NCBI GenBank assembly: GCA_012267415.1
Contig: JAAXGN010000124.1
Span: 41,994-105,993, forward strand
Source of the DNA: Candidatus Poribacteria bacterium
GTDB lineage: Bacteria; Poribacteria; WGA-4E; WGA-3G
Reading direction: 5' to 3'
Length of the DNA stretch: 64,000 nucleotides
A program made the translations under genes and the position numbers. Below the pieces are notes generated by a model. It was given only the letters and a program-made list of their open reading frames with translations, made no database searches and had not been told where the DNA came from. Of the stretch, positions 42,331 through 52,507 are shown piece after piece. Every line of letters begins with the position of its first letter. Position 1 is the stretch's first letter.

Positions 42331-44592
42331 CTACCGATTGAATAGGAATGATCGGGACGATATAAGAGCCCAGAGTAGGTCTTCCGTGTCTTCCCGTCTC
42401 GTAGTTTCATCAGTAAGATGTGTCTTTGCGGTTTCAAGTTCCGTTTTACTTGGTAAACGGCTTAATGTCATTAGGTATAACTCTGTTGCCAATTCTTCGG
42501 GTTGCATCTTTTCCCCTGTTTTGGGTTCGAGAAGCTGCGTAATTGTACCGTTGCGATTTTTTAGCTTCCCGTTCACATAGGGGGAGTTGATGATGTGAAG
42601 TGCCTGGGTGAGAGTCGGTTCAAGTAATGGGTCTAAGTTCCCTAAGAACTCTCTATTGGAACGTCCGAAAAGACTGAGAAAACGGGAGCTGACCGGTAAC
42701 GGTATCTCAACAGCACGCATGCCTTGTGGATACCTACCATATTTCTCTGATGCGCCTGTAACGTCGTTAAGAACATCAAGCAACACTTGTGCCATTAGGG
42801 GGCGCGGCATGAATCGAGAGAAGAACCTATCGTCTAATTCATTCGTTTCATTCGGTTTAGCAGAGAGTTGATAGGTGCGTGAATTGAGAATGAGTTTGAT
42901 AATATGTTTGGTATCATATCCGCTTCGTATCAACTCCTCAGCTAATGCTTCTAAGAGTCCTTCAACGCTTGGCGGTGTAGTTGCTCGCATATCATCAACT
43001 GGGTCAATGATTCCTCTTCCGAAGTAGTGGCTCCACAAGCGGTTTACGGTAGCTTTTGCGAAGTATGGATTTGAATCAGCGGTGATCCAATTTGCGAGAT
43101 GGTCTATGGCTTCCGCTCTGTATGCTTCTGGGAGTGTTTCCCCGCCGAGGAATGTCGGTTGTGCCACCTGTCCGCGATTTCCTTGAACAGATTGATTAAT
43201 TACGCGTCCGCCGGGGTTGTGGTAGACGACCAATTCTTGATAGAGTTCTCCACCGCGTGTGTTGACTTTACCGGTAAATGCGGCGAAGTTCCAATAATCA
43301 TCTGTCGTCCATTCGTCAAATGGATGCTTATGACATCGGGCACAACTCAGGCGTATACCGAGAAACACTTGTGCGGTCGTTTCAGCTCTACCAGAAGGCT
43401 GTCGTTCAATCCGATAATAGTTTGTAGGCCCGCTTTGATATGTACTGCCTGTGGATTGCAAAATATCTCGGACGAATTCATCGTAAGGGGTGTTATCGGC
43501 GATAGCATCCTTTATGAACTGATGGAATAGTGTCGCGCCTCGTTCTCCAAATTCGCCGTTTCCTAACCTTCGTGGATGAACGCGAAGCATATCCGCCATT
43601 TTTAATGTGCGTAGGTTCACCCATTCTGGTGTACCCATAAGTTTATCAATGAGGATAGTCCGTTTATCTGGGTTTTTATCTGAGAGAAATTTTATTACTT
43701 CGTCTGAGGCAGGTAATTTCCCGACTGTATCCAGATATACCCTACGCATGAATTCAGAATCTGAGGAGAGTTCAGATGGTCGTACATTTAGTTTTTTGAG
43801 TTTTGCAGCGACGAATTCATCAATGAAATTGTTTGTGTGAATTTCTGGGAACGGTTTCCCGTCAGCTGCTCTCGGTACAGTGATGAAAGTAGAGGTAACT
43901 TCTCCCAAGAATCTTGCTAAGATAGCCGTGCCGCCCCAACGTGTGCTTGTGACTAACCCATCTTCTGTGACAGTTGCGACCGGTTCATCTTTAGATTCGT
44001 ATACGGCTTGGTGTGTTACATCTTCGGTGGATCCGTCAGTAAAATGTGCGAGAACTTTCACCTGCTGGGTTTCGCCAACAGTATTGAAAGCGACTTCTTT
44101 GGGTTCTATTTCAAGTTTTTCCAGACGTGGTTCGTCCGGTGAAAAATGAGCACCTGCTTCAATCCATCGGAGTATAGTTTCTGCTTCATTAGACCCGACT
44201 TCGAATCGGACGCCGCCAGCGTGTGGTATCTGTCCTGTCGGTTTTAGATAGAGCAGGCTCTGTTCAGGTTCAATCAAGTTAATACGTCTTCCACGGTTGT
44301 GGTGTACGATGGGTTCATAATCGCTTTCTGGATTGAGTGTGAGGAGGGAAAGATTTAAACCTCCTTGTCCACCGAATTTGCCGTGGCAAAGTCCTGCGGA
44401 ACATCCCATCTTGTCCAGAATTGGTGCGATATCTTTTAGAAATAGAGGTGTGGTAGTTTCTGCTTTATTATCCGTTTGTGTTTCACTATCTATATTTCCC
44501 CAACACGTTGAGGGAATAAGGGTGCATGTATATGCAAGAATAGCACATACTATCAGGATAGGAACTGAAATGTTCCATCTACCGTTCTTCAT
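42331..44592 (-). CDS. Planctomycete-type DUF1549/DUF1553 protein with haem-like motif and Ig-like domain
   Basis: A 753-residue exported protein (signal peptide to about residue 33). The N-terminal part has C-S-A-G-L-C-H-G, a C-x-x-x-C-H sequence like an unusual cytochrome c haem site, in the domain with PHAGGVRFEVGS and ILRWIEAGA. A bacterial Ig-like (BIG2) segment follows (LAHFTDGSTEDVT, ESKDEPVATVTEDGLVT). The rest is the DUF1549 part (EFVAAKLKKL, CARCHKHPFDEWT with a C-x-x-C-H) and DUF1553 part (RLWSHYFGRGIIDPVDD, LILNSRTYQLS). These proteins are typical of planctomycetes, verrucomicrobia and poribacteria, and are usually next to DUF1501 genes; none is here. Redox function is suspected. 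Confidence 0.88.
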   Translation of the reverse strand: MKNGRWNISVPILIVCAILAYTCTLIPSTCWGNIDSETQTDNKAETTTPLFLKDIAPILDKMGCSAGLCHGKFGGQGGLNLSLLTLNPESDYEPIVHHNRGRRINLIEPEQSLLYLKPTGQIPHAGGVRFEVGSNEAETILRWIEAGAHFSPDEPRLEKLEIEPKEVAFNTVGETQQVKVLAHFTDGSTEDVTHQAVYESKDEPVATVTEDGLVTSTRWGGTAILARFLGEVTSTFITVPRAADGKPFPEIHTNNFIDEFVAAKLKKLNVRPSELSSDSEFMRRVYLDTVGKLPASDEVIKFLSDKNPDKRTILIDKLMGTPEWVNLRTLKMADMLRVHPRRLGNGEFGERGATLFHQFIKDAIADNTPYDEFVRDILQSTGSTYQSGPTNYYRIERQPSGRAETTAQVFLGIRLSCARCHKHPFDEWTTDDYWNFAAFTGKVNTRGGELYQELVVYHNPGGRVINQSVQGNRGQVAQPTFLGGETLPEAYRAEAIDHLANWITADSNPYFAKATVNRLWSHYFGRGIIDPVDDMRATTPPSVEGLLEALAEELIRSGYDTKHIIKLILNSRTYQLSAKPNETNELDDRFFSRFMPRPLMAQVLLDVLNDVTGASEKYGRYPQGMRAVEIPLPVSSRFLSLFGRSNREFLGNLDPLLEPTLTQALHIINSPYVNGKLKNRNGTITQLLEPKTGEKMQPEELATELYLMTLSRLPSKTELETAKTHLTDETTRREDTEDLLWALISSRSFLFNR

Positions 44593-44721
44593 TTCATTTC
44601 TCCTTGCTAATTAAGGAATTCTTGGTGATTGTCTTACCAACAGTTTATGTCGCGTTCAACGTTTGACTTTGATACTGCTATTATGATGTTTCAATTTAGG
44701 GTTTGAGGCTTTCTTTACAAT

Positions 44722-47148
44722 TTATACAAAAACTTTTTGAAAAACTTCAGACATATTTTCAACGAAGAGGAATGCGAGTCCATCTTGGATGTCTTCTGGG
44801 ATTTCGACAAAATCTTTTTCATTTCCTTGTGGAATAATGATTGTCTTTATACCAGCCTGTTTTGCGGCAAGTATTTTTTCTTTAATTCCACCTATGGGTA
44901 GAATTCTCCCTCTTAGTGTCAATTCACCTGTCATTGCAACTTCCGGGTTAACGCCCCGATTTGTAACGATAGATGCGATTGCTGTTGCCATAGTAATACC
45001 TGCGGACGGTCCGTCCTTTGGAATTGCGCCTGCGGGGACGTGTATATGGATATCGTCCTGTAATATGTTAGCGTCTCCTTTCAGTGATGATGTTTGTGAT
45101 TTAACATAAGTGAGTGCAGTTTGTGCGGATTCTTGCATGACATCTCCGACTTGTCCAGTAATGCGTAGGTTGCCTTGTCCATTCTGTTTCTGTATTGCGG
45201 TTGCTTCAACAAAAAGGATTTCCCCCCCTGCGGGTGTAACTGAGAGTCCGGTGGCGACTCCTACATCAGCGGTTCGTCCTGCGATTTCAGATTCAAATTT
45301 CGGTGGTCCGAGGTAATTTGGTATTTCTTTATTTCCGATAGTCGTAGGGTCGGTTTCTCCTTCGGCGACTCTACGAGCGGATTTACGACAGAGCGTTCCG
45401 AGTTCCCGTTCTAAGTTTCGGACACCAGCCTCGCGGGTGTATCTTGTAATTACTTCATGGATAGCGTCATCTAAAATATCCAATTGCTGCTCCGTAATTC
45501 CGTTTGCGGTTAATTGTCTGGGAATAAGGTATTGTTTTGCGATTTGCTTTTTCTCATTTGAGGTATATCCTGGTAAGTCAATTGTTTCCATTCTATCTCG
45601 TAGTGGTGGTGGAATGGTGTGAATTTGGTTTGCAGTTGTAATAAACATGATGTTTGATAGGTCAAATGGCACATCTAAGTAGTTATCTGTAAATGCGTGG
45701 TTCTGTTCAGGGTCAAGAACTTCGAGCAGTGCGGCTGCGGGATCACCTCTAAAATCTGAACCGAGTTTATCAATTTCGTCAAGCATGAAGACGGGGTTAT
45801 TAGATTCGGCTTGTCTTAGTCCTTTAACGATTCGTCCTGGCATTGATCCTATGTAGGTGCGTCTATGTCCTCGGATTTCAGCTTCGTCGTGCATGCCCCC
45901 TAAAGAGATTCGGACAAATTTTCTCCCGGTTGCACGTGCTATAGATCTACCGAGTGATGTTTTGCCAACGCCTGGTGGTCCGACGAAACAGAAGATGGGT
46001 CCCTTCATATCGTCTTTGAGGAGTCGGACAGCGAGATAATCTACGATCCGTTCTTTGACTTTTTGTAGATTGTAGTGGTCTTCGTCGAGTATTTCTAATG
46101 CTTTTTTTAGGTCAATTGCGTCATCCGTGTTGACTGACCAAGGTAGATTTAGAAGCCAATCCAGATAGTTTCTTGAAACAGTAGATTCTGGAGAGAAGGA
46201 CTGCATTTTTGTAAGTCTATTTAGCTCTTTTAAAGCTGCTTTATGTGCTCTTTCTGGTAGATTTGCTTCTTTTAATTGTTCACGCATTTCTTCTACATCA
46301 GAAGCTAAATCGTCTGCTTCTCCGAGTTCCGTTTGAATTGCTCTGAGTTGTTCTCGTAGAAAGTAGTCACGTTGTCCTTTATTGATAACAGCTTGTGCAT
46401 TAGATTGAATTTTACTTTCCAATTCATATAGGTCAACTTCTTTTGCGAGTATAACTGCGAGTTTGTTGAGTCTTTCCGGTATAGGAACGGCTTCAAGAAT
46501 TTGCTGTTTTTCTTGCGGTTTCAGGTCTAAGACTGTAGCGATATAGTCAGCTAAACGTCCAGGTTCTTCAATATTTTTTGCCATGAGTCCATGTTCCTCT
46601 TGATATCGTGAGGAGAGATGGACTATGCGTTGTAACATTTCGTCGGTACTTCGGACGAGAGCTTCTATTTCCATATTTTCTTCGTCATCTTCAGTTTTCT
46701 CATCATCTTCTATGAGTCTGACGCGTGCCTTCATGAAGGGTTCAGTATAGAGGATTTCCTGGACTTCCACACGGGAGCGTCCGTTTGCAAGGAATATTAC
46801 ATCTTCATCGTCTTTTTTTGTTCGTATGATGTGAATTAGGCTTCCGATTGGACTTAATTCATCTATTGTCATGTCCTTTACGGCGCGCGGGTCTGTGTCT
46901 AAGCTTCGTCCTGAAGTTGTTTGGAAGATGCAGAGTTCTCTATCACCGTTCAACATTGCATCGTCAACGGCATCCATGGCTACCTTTCCTGACAACGCGA
47001 CGTGATGCGGGTGGAATGGTGGAACTGGTGGCATATATGGAAAAATCACGAGATCATCTACGGGTAGAATCGGTAATTCTACAGTCTCTATCTGTTCTTC
47101 AATATCTTTATTTTCTTTTATATTCTCTTGCTCCGTGTTTTTTTTCAC
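44722..47148 (-). CDS. lon: ATP-dependent protease La (Lon)
   Basis: GTG at 47148 is preferred as start because GAAGGAG lies eight bases upstream; an ATG six codons earlier (47166) has no binding site. The 808-residue protein shows the LON substrate-binding N-domain (LPILPVDDLVIFPYM), the AAA+ module (Walker A GPPGVGKTS, Walker B VFMLDEIDK) and the serine-lysine protease domain (Ser in DGPSAGIT, Lys in GGIKEKILAAK). It degrades misfolded and regulatory proteins in the cytoplasm. It lies at the end of a long minus-strand housekeeping group. Confidence 0.97.
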   Translation of the reverse strand: MKKNTEQENIKENKDIEEQIETVELPILPVDDLVIFPYMPPVPPFHPHHVALSGKVAMDAVDDAMLNGDRELCIFQTTSGRSLDTDPRAVKDMTIDELSPIGSLIHIIRTKKDDEDVIFLANGRSRVEVQEILYTEPFMKARVRLIEDDEKTEDDEENMEIEALVRSTDEMLQRIVHLSSRYQEEHGLMAKNIEEPGRLADYIATVLDLKPQEKQQILEAVPIPERLNKLAVILAKEVDLYELESKIQSNAQAVINKGQRDYFLREQLRAIQTELGEADDLASDVEEMREQLKEANLPERAHKAALKELNRLTKMQSFSPESTVSRNYLDWLLNLPWSVNTDDAIDLKKALEILDEDHYNLQKVKERIVDYLAVRLLKDDMKGPIFCFVGPPGVGKTSLGRSIARATGRKFVRISLGGMHDEAEIRGHRRTYIGSMPGRIVKGLRQAESNNPVFMLDEIDKLGSDFRGDPAAALLEVLDPEQNHAFTDNYLDVPFDLSNIMFITTANQIHTIPPPLRDRMETIDLPGYTSNEKKQIAKQYLIPRQLTANGITEQQLDILDDAIHEVITRYTREAGVRNLERELGTLCRKSARRVAEGETDPTTIGNKEIPNYLGPPKFESEIAGRTADVGVATGLSVTPAGGEILFVEATAIQKQNGQGNLRITGQVGDVMQESAQTALTYVKSQTSSLKGDANILQDDIHIHVPAGAIPKDGPSAGITMATAIASIVTNRGVNPEVAMTGELTLRGRILPIGGIKEKILAAKQAGIKTIIIPQGNEKDFVEIPEDIQDGLAFLFVENMSEVFQKVFV

Positions 47149-47187
47149 TGCTATTTCTCCTTCCATCTATTTCAGGTGCATCAGGTG

Positions 47188-48312
47188 TTAATTTTCATTT
47201 ACAACAATTGTGTTGTCATTATTAACGTTGTGGATCCATCCGCGTTCACCTTCAATAATCACTTTTGTATCAAGTGCAGCACATAGTTTTTTGTATTTCT
47301 GCAGTGTTTCAACAGCAGTTTGTTCCAGGACATCATGGGTACTTGATGCATGAGTGTCATTGGTTTTGAGAAGACTTGGTTGCGGTATTGATACACCTTT
47401 TTTATCAGTTAAAATAGGTATAATTTCAATAGACTTGAGCACGCCTTTTTTAAAGGTTGTTTTGGGTATAATTGTTCTGGCGTGCTGTAGTTCATAAGTG
47501 TCGTATATGAAGTCAGCTAAACTGTATATTATAGGTTTTCCTTTGTATATTTCAATACCTCCTAATGTATGGAGTTGCTGGCACAGCACCATATCTGCTC
47601 CAGCATCAATAAGTGCATTAGCGAAGAGGCGTTGTCTGCCGATACTTGCTTGTCGTGCTTCTTTTTTTGCTTCTCTTTTTCCCCAATGCAGCCAAACGAT
47701 GATAAGTTCTGCTTCATTTTTTACCTGTTTAACTGCGTGCATCATCTGACTATATGCTGCAGAAGCGACTACATTCAGAGAAGCCATATTGAATTCATTC
47801 CCTCGTAGATATGCGAAAAGTGCTACCTTATGACCTTTGACATTGAGCCATGCGGGTAAATTTGCCGCTGCAGGTGAAACACCTGCTCCCATTGATTTGA
47901 CGTTATACCACGCTAAATTGGTTACTGTATCTTCAAGGGCGACGGTTCCAAAGTCCAAAATATTTGGAGATGCTAAAGAAACTGCGTCAAAACCTGCGTT
48001 AGCAATAGCGCGTGCCAGTCCCGGTGCTGCTCGAAAATGATGTTGTTGTATTATGCTTGGTTCTCCTCTGTCAGAGATACTAGCGTTTAGCGACACAGTC
48101 GCCACATCTGCTGATTGAATGATGGATGCTGTACCTTCAAAAAACACACCTGCTCCTTGACGTTCTATTATCGGTGTTAGACTACTGCCGATTGTGATAT
48201 CTCCGACAGCAAGGACGGTGATTTCATCAGCCTCTATTTCCGAGGCGTGTGGTACAATACCACTGTGCAAAATCGGTACGATACATAAGATTATAATTAT
48301 TACACTTTTCAT
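47188..48312 (-). CDS. CapA-like (PGA_cap family) exported protein
   Basis: A 374-residue protein with a signal peptide (MKSVIIIILCIVPILHSG). The body fits the CapA/PGA_cap metallophosphatase-like family: T-V-L-A-V-G-D-I-T-I-G-S, FRAAPGLARAIANAGFDAVS-LASPNILDFG, V-A-L-F-A-Y, LIIVWLHWGKRE, G-A-D-M-V-L-C-Q-Q-L-H-T-L-G-G and Y-S-L-A-D-F. The family standard N-x-H is S-P-N here and the final G-H is Q-L-H, so some metal ligands may be changed. It overlaps the coiled-coil gene upstream by four bases. Confidence 0.85.
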   Translation of the reverse strand: MKSVIIIILCIVPILHSGIVPHASEIEADEITVLAVGDITIGSSLTPIIERQGAGVFFEGTASIIQSADVATVSLNASISDRGEPSIIQQHHFRAAPGLARAIANAGFDAVSLASPNILDFGTVALEDTVTNLAWYNVKSMGAGVSPAAANLPAWLNVKGHKVALFAYLRGNEFNMASLNVVASAAYSQMMHAVKQVKNEAELIIVWLHWGKREAKKEARQASIGRQRLFANALIDAGADMVLCQQLHTLGGIEIYKGKPIIYSLADFIYDTYELQHARTIIPKTTFKKGVLKSIEIIPILTDKKGVSIPQPSLLKTNDTHASSTHDVLEQTAVETLQKYKKLCAALDTKVIIEGERGWIHNVNNDNTIVVNEN

Positions 48313-48782
48313 TTTTCTTTTTTTAATTGATTGCCGATTGCTATCAGCGCATCTGCAAAGGTATGTATTTCAGATTGACCGGAGTCTTGTAGTTTTTGTG
48401 TCTCTGTCTGAAGACCATCAATTTGTGCTTGGAAGTCAGTTGCAAACTCATTGATAAGCATGGATAGTTTTTCAAGGTCATTTTCAGTACGACTAATATG
48501 TTCGTCAATACGGTTATCTACATGAAGCATTATGTTGTCCGGTATATTTCCGTATTGTGCTTTGATATCCGATATTTCTTTTAGTAATCTTGCTTCAACT
48601 TCGGCGACGTTGTGTTGCACATTTCCAAGTTCTATTGTCAAGTTCTCAAGTTGATCGTTGTATTTACGAAAGTCTGCTCCAAATATAGCGTCTCTGAGAT
48701 AGGATTCTAAGTTTTGGGGCCCTGTTTGTTGTGTTTCTTGTGTATCTTCAATCAGAGGCGGATGCTGTGTTTCTTTCATCAA
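48309..48782 (-). CDS. Coiled-coil protein of unknown function
   Basis: A 157-residue soluble protein whose middle (about 40-140) is strongly helical with heptad-like spacing and many E/D/Q residues. It has no signal or membrane segment. Translational coupling (ATGA at 48309-48312) to the CapA-like gene suggests a common task. No family recognised. Confidence 0.65.
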   Translation of the reverse strand: MMKETQHPPLIEDTQETQQTGPQNLESYLRDAIFGADFRKYNDQLENLTIELGNVQHNVAEVEARLLKEISDIKAQYGNIPDNIMLHVDNRIDEHISRTENDLEKLSMLINEFATDFQAQIDGLQTETQKLQDSGQSEIHTFADALIAIGNQLKKEK

Positions 48783-48842
48783 TTATCTCCAATGCATAGG
48801 TTAGCCCGTAGGAATAATCATCCAATCTTAAGTGGTGAAAGT

Positions 48843-49904
48843 TTATGGATAATTATATAAATTATCCGGTTTCTGCTCTTCCCTTTCAACGTCTAATTGT
48901 ATTGAAAGTTTATCTTCCTGTTCGGCTTTATCGTCCGTCTGTGTACGATTTGCGTTGAATTCTTGTAGGATGCAGTTTACGATGTCTTCGCTGTATGCTT
49001 CAGCTGAAACCTGTCTCTGATTTGCTTCCCACGCCATTCTTGCGACCGCTTCAAAGTATTCTGCGTGTTTATATGCCTCTAATAGGTCACTGCCTCTTGA
49101 AAATGTACCGTGTCCGATCCAATAAAGGATATGACGCATGGGTTCAGTTCCGTTTTCAAAAAGTCGTAAACTTTCATAAGATAACTCAGGAATTCCTGGT
49201 ACTCTTTCCTGAACGAATCCGATTCCACCAGAAGCATCATATATGATGGGTGTTTCCGGTTCATACCCTTTAAGAAATTGATAGAAACGGTCTGGCTGTC
49301 CGTGTTCTGTTCGCGATATTAAGTTCAGAAACTTTGGCTGTAAATGGACTAATGCTTTGAATCCATTTTTTTCGAGTTGTTCAAAAATGAGTAGATAGTG
49401 GAACATCTCACTTGTCGGCACACACGGTTGTGAAGCGTTGTCTTGTTGGTGTTGTGTTTGTGTGCCAAAGCGCATACGATAGTGTGTGCCATCTGGTTCT
49501 ACCTCGATCACGGTCACATTAAGTGCCGGATGCTCAATTGCTATCATGTCCAACCGAGAGCCTGATTTTGTCAGAAGCACATGTCTACCTGCTAATCCTT
49601 TTACAACAATTGCTTTAGGTAGCGCGTATCGTGGTGAATCGTCATAGTTGATGAGACACTTCATATCTACTGGTTCTGATAGTATCACCCCCATATTTCC
49701 TGCGGATGCCCAGAGGTAATCATGAGCGTGTGCATGCGTGCCAACCCATCCCATTTGTCCGATACAGGTACCTAATTCAGTATCGGGTGAAATGGGGTTC
49801 AGATTAGGTTGAAATCCCCTTGCAACCCACTGCCGATAGCGGTAACTGTGTGGTGGTGGTATTTGCTGATGCGTCAAGTAAGGATTGACTAATGTAAATT
49901 CCAC
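48843..49904 (-). CDS. Class II aldolase/adducin-like protein with altered zinc ligand
   Basis: A 353-residue protein. The order of motifs fits the class II aldolase/adducin fold, closest in feel to rhamnulose-1-phosphate aldolase: WASAGNMGVILSE, LLTKSGSRLDMI, EVEPDGTHYRMRFG, VPTSEMFHYLLIF, KALVHLQPKFL and HILYWIGHGTF. In active enzymes the zinc is held by H-x-H and a later His; here the second His of H-x-H is Gln (VHLQP). A long helical and acidic tail follows. Its neighbours are housekeeping genes, so its pathway is not indicated. Confidence 0.65.
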   Translation of the reverse strand: MEFTLVNPYLTHQQIPPPHSYRYRQWVARGFQPNLNPISPDTELGTCIGQMGWVGTHAHAHDYLWASAGNMGVILSEPVDMKCLINYDDSPRYALPKAIVVKGLAGRHVLLTKSGSRLDMIAIEHPALNVTVIEVEPDGTHYRMRFGTQTQHQQDNASQPCVPTSEMFHYLLIFEQLEKNGFKALVHLQPKFLNLISRTEHGQPDRFYQFLKGYEPETPIIYDASGGIGFVQERVPGIPELSYESLRLFENGTEPMRHILYWIGHGTFSRGSDLLEAYKHAEYFEAVARMAWEANQRQVSAEAYSEDIVNCILQEFNANRTQTDDKAEQEDKLSIQLDVEREEQKPDNLYNYP

Positions 49905-49989
49905 TTGTGCCTTTGGTATTATTTTCCTGTTTTGGTATATCTTGTTTTAAAATATACCATGTTTTCTGTGGCTTTTGCAACTAAAATCG

Positions 49990-50859
49990 TTAATCCACAC
50001 TTGCTACAACGACCCGTTCAATTCCTGCATAATCATTTATAAATTCAGAGTGCGTGTATATCGGTTGTTCATCAAGAATTGCTTTAACAGATTCTGCTTG
50101 CTTTGCCCCGATTTCAAATATCAATTTACCTTTAGGCAGTAGGAAATTAGGTGCTTCTAAGATAAGTCTCCGAATAACAGACAGTCCATCATCTCCGGCT
50201 ATTAATGCAATATGGGGTTCATGATCGTATATATCTTTGCTTAATTCCTTGCTCTCATCAATTGATATGTAGGGTGGATTGGAGACGATCCAGTTGAATT
50301 TCTTAGGTTTCACTTGCTTTATTGGTTCAAATAGGTCTCCTTGAATAAGTTCTATACGATCTGCACATTCATGTAAATCTCTGTTTTTTTCTGCAACAGT
50401 CAATGCTTTCTTGCAGATGTCAGTGGCAATAATACCACATTCTGGCATATTAACTGCGAGTGAAATTGCAATTGCGCCACTCCCTGTTCCTATTTCTAAT
50501 ATATTTTCTGGCTTACTACCATTGGATTTCAATACTGTTTCTACGATGAATTCTGTTTCAGGACGGGGTATCAACACGTTTTCGTCAACGTAGAAATTGA
50601 GAGACATGAATTCTTTATGATTGGTTAGATAACTTATAGGTGTTCGTGTAATGCGTTTCTTTATTAATTCTCGCAGTATTGTTAAGTTTTCTTGAAAAAC
50701 AGGCATGTCAAAATGTAGGTAGAGTTGCAGTCTACTTTTTTTAAGTAGGTGTCCGAGTAACACCTCTGCATCTAAACGAGGGTTTGGTATATTATGTTTT
50801 TGAAAATAACTTGTAGTCCACTCAAGGAGCTCAAGCACGTGCCAGATTTTGGAAGCCAT
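49990..50859 (-). CDS. prmC: Release factor glutamine methyltransferase (PrmC)
   Basis: A 289-residue methyltransferase with an N-terminal helical domain (EWTTSYFQKHNIPNPRLDAE), motif I ILEIGTGSGAIAISLA and the catalytic N-P-P-Y in IVSNPPYIS. PrmC methylates the Gln of the GGQ motif in release factors, which are made by the prfA gene upstream, the usual neighbour. A repeat element lies between the two. Confidence 0.95.
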   Translation of the reverse strand: MASKIWHVLELLEWTTSYFQKHNIPNPRLDAEVLLGHLLKKSRLQLYLHFDMPVFQENLTILRELIKKRITRTPISYLTNHKEFMSLNFYVDENVLIPRPETEFIVETVLKSNGSKPENILEIGTGSGAIAISLAVNMPECGIIATDICKKALTVAEKNRDLHECADRIELIQGDLFEPIKQVKPKKFNWIVSNPPYISIDESKELSKDIYDHEPHIALIAGDDGLSVIRRLILEAPNFLLPKGKLIFEIGAKQAESVKAILDEQPIYTHSEFINDYAGIERVVVASVD

Positions 50860-50938
50860 AAGTTCTTATCTGCTTTTGCGGAACTCCGTTGTGAAAGTTA
50901 AGGTGGAAAAAGTGGGTAGGTAAAGTCTCTCTCAGTAT

Positions 50939-51062
50939 TATAGTGAACTTTAGAATTAATGAAACACGCCACAACGGGCGAGGTCACCTCGCCCCTACGC
51001 TGGGTGTTCTTCGTCATCGGTGTATGGAGTGAAATGTCTCATAAATTATTAACTTTACTATA
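50939..51062. repeat. TATAGT-family MITE-like element with GGGCGAGGTCACCTCGCCC core
   Basis: The ends TATAGTGAACTTTAGAATTA and ATTATTAACTTTACTATA are inverted repeats. It is almost identical to 32006-32144 and 39175-39296. It lies between prfA and prmC, a normally compact gene pair. Confidence 0.8.
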
Positions 51063-51101
51063 ATGAAAGGTAAATCACTGAAGATATTTAAATCAATAGG
51101 T

Positions 51102-52175
51102 TTAACTTTCCACGTTTTTTAACATTTCAACTTGGTCGGCAGTTGTCAATCGTTCAATGAAAGGGTCTAATTCTCCATCTAAAGTGCCATCTAACTGATA
51201 GCTGCTAAACTGGATACGGTGATCAGTTACTCGAGATTGTGGGAAATTATAGGTACGGATTTTTTCACTCCTATCGCCACTGCCTACCATTGACCTACGG
51301 GTTTCAGCACGTTCACTGTCCAATTCAGCTTGCTTTCTTTCTTGAAGTCGAGCACGCAAGATTTTCATTGCCTTTGATCTGTTTTTGTGTTGTGATTTCT
51401 CATCTTGCTGCGTTACGACAAGCCCTGTAGGAATGTGTGTTATACGAATAGCAGAATCTGTTGTATTTACACTTTGTCCACCTGGTCCAGAAGATCGATA
51501 TGTATCTATGCGTAATTCTGTTGCCTCGTCAATCTGTATGTCTACCTCTTCTGCTTCGGGGAGAACTGCGACAGTAACTGCAGATGTATGAATACGTCCA
51601 CTGGTCTCTGTTGTAGGGATTCGTTGCACACGATGTATACCTCCCTCATACTTTAGCAACCTATATGCGGATTTCCCTTCGACTGAAAAGACTACCTCCT
51701 TGAAACCTTTGAGTCCGGTAGCATTGGCACTGAGCATGTCTACTTTCCACCCTTTTCTCTCGGCATAACGTGTATACATTCGAAAAACTTCTGCGGCAAA
51801 TAGACTTGCTTCTTCGCCACCCGTGCCAGCACGAATTTCTATGATGACGTTTTTCTCATCATTTGGGTCCTTTGGAATAAGAAGCAACTTAATGGATTCT
51901 GTTAGTGCATCAATCTGCTGTTCAAGGTCTACCAGTTCTTCTTGTGCAAGTTCAACCATTTCAGGATCATTTTCTTCCGTTAATAGAGATTCTGTCTCTT
52001 CAATTGCTGTTTCCAATTGCTGGTAGTCCTTGTATGCTGTTACAATTGGGGAAAGTTCAGCGTGTGTCTTTGACAGTTCCTGCAGACGTTGTGGATTTGA
52101 AATTTGTGCTGGATCGCTTAATGATTTTTCGACATCTATGAATTTATTCTGGATGTCTTTTAGTTTATCAAACAT
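51102..52175 (-). CDS. prfA: Peptide chain release factor 1
   Basis: A 357-residue class I release factor with the catalytic GGQ loop (SSGPGGQSVNTTDSA), the codon-recognition stretch HRVQRIPTTE-T-S-G with P-T-T in place of the common P-A-T, and the EIRAGTGGEEASLFA domain-2 start. The length and the IPT-T form fit RF1 rather than RF2, which has SPF. It recognises UAA/UAG. It belongs to the conserved rho-rpmE-prfA-prmC group. Confidence 0.96.
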   Translation of the reverse strand: MFDKLKDIQNKFIDVEKSLSDPAQISNPQRLQELSKTHAELSPIVTAYKDYQQLETAIEETESLLTEENDPEMVELAQEELVDLEQQIDALTESIKLLLIPKDPNDEKNVIIEIRAGTGGEEASLFAAEVFRMYTRYAERKGWKVDMLSANATGLKGFKEVVFSVEGKSAYRLLKYEGGIHRVQRIPTTETSGRIHTSAVTVAVLPEAEEVDIQIDEATELRIDTYRSSGPGGQSVNTTDSAIRITHIPTGLVVTQQDEKSQHKNRSKAMKILRARLQERKQAELDSERAETRRSMVGSGDRSEKIRTYNFPQSRVTDHRIQFSSYQLDGTLDGELDPFIERLTTADQVEMLKNVES

Positions 52176-52250
52176 ATCAGTTGTTCGCTTTTAATCTCTT
52201 ACGATCTATTCATGTTTTCCTGATGAACACATTGCATAGTCTCAATTGTG

Positions 52251-52469
52251 TTATTTTTCTGATTGATCAGTGAGTCCGTAGCGACGGCGGAAACTTTCTA
52301 CACGACCTGCTGTGTCAATAAAACGTGTCTGCTGTCCTGTATAAAATGGATGGCATTTTGCACAGACATCTACGCGCATCTCTGATTGGGTCGAGAAGGT
52401 TTTATAAGTTGCGCCACAGACGCAAGTAATAGTGCATTCAGTTGTCTCGGGATGAATTTCGGGTTTCAT
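52251..52469 (-). CDS. rpmE: 50S ribosomal protein L31, zinc form
   Basis: A 72-residue protein matching L31: MKPEIHPE, then C-V-C-G, V-D-V-C-A-K-C-H-P-F-Y-T-G and F-R-R-R-Y-G. The Cys pairs show it is the zinc-binding (C+) form. It lies between rho and prfA, its usual place. Confidence 0.97.
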   Translation of the reverse strand: MKPEIHPETTECTITCVCGATYKTFSTQSEMRVDVCAKCHPFYTGQQTRFIDTAGRVESFRRRYGLTDQSEK

Positions 52470-52507
52470 TGTTTATCTCCTATTTTTTTATTGTTGTCGT
52501 TCTTTGA

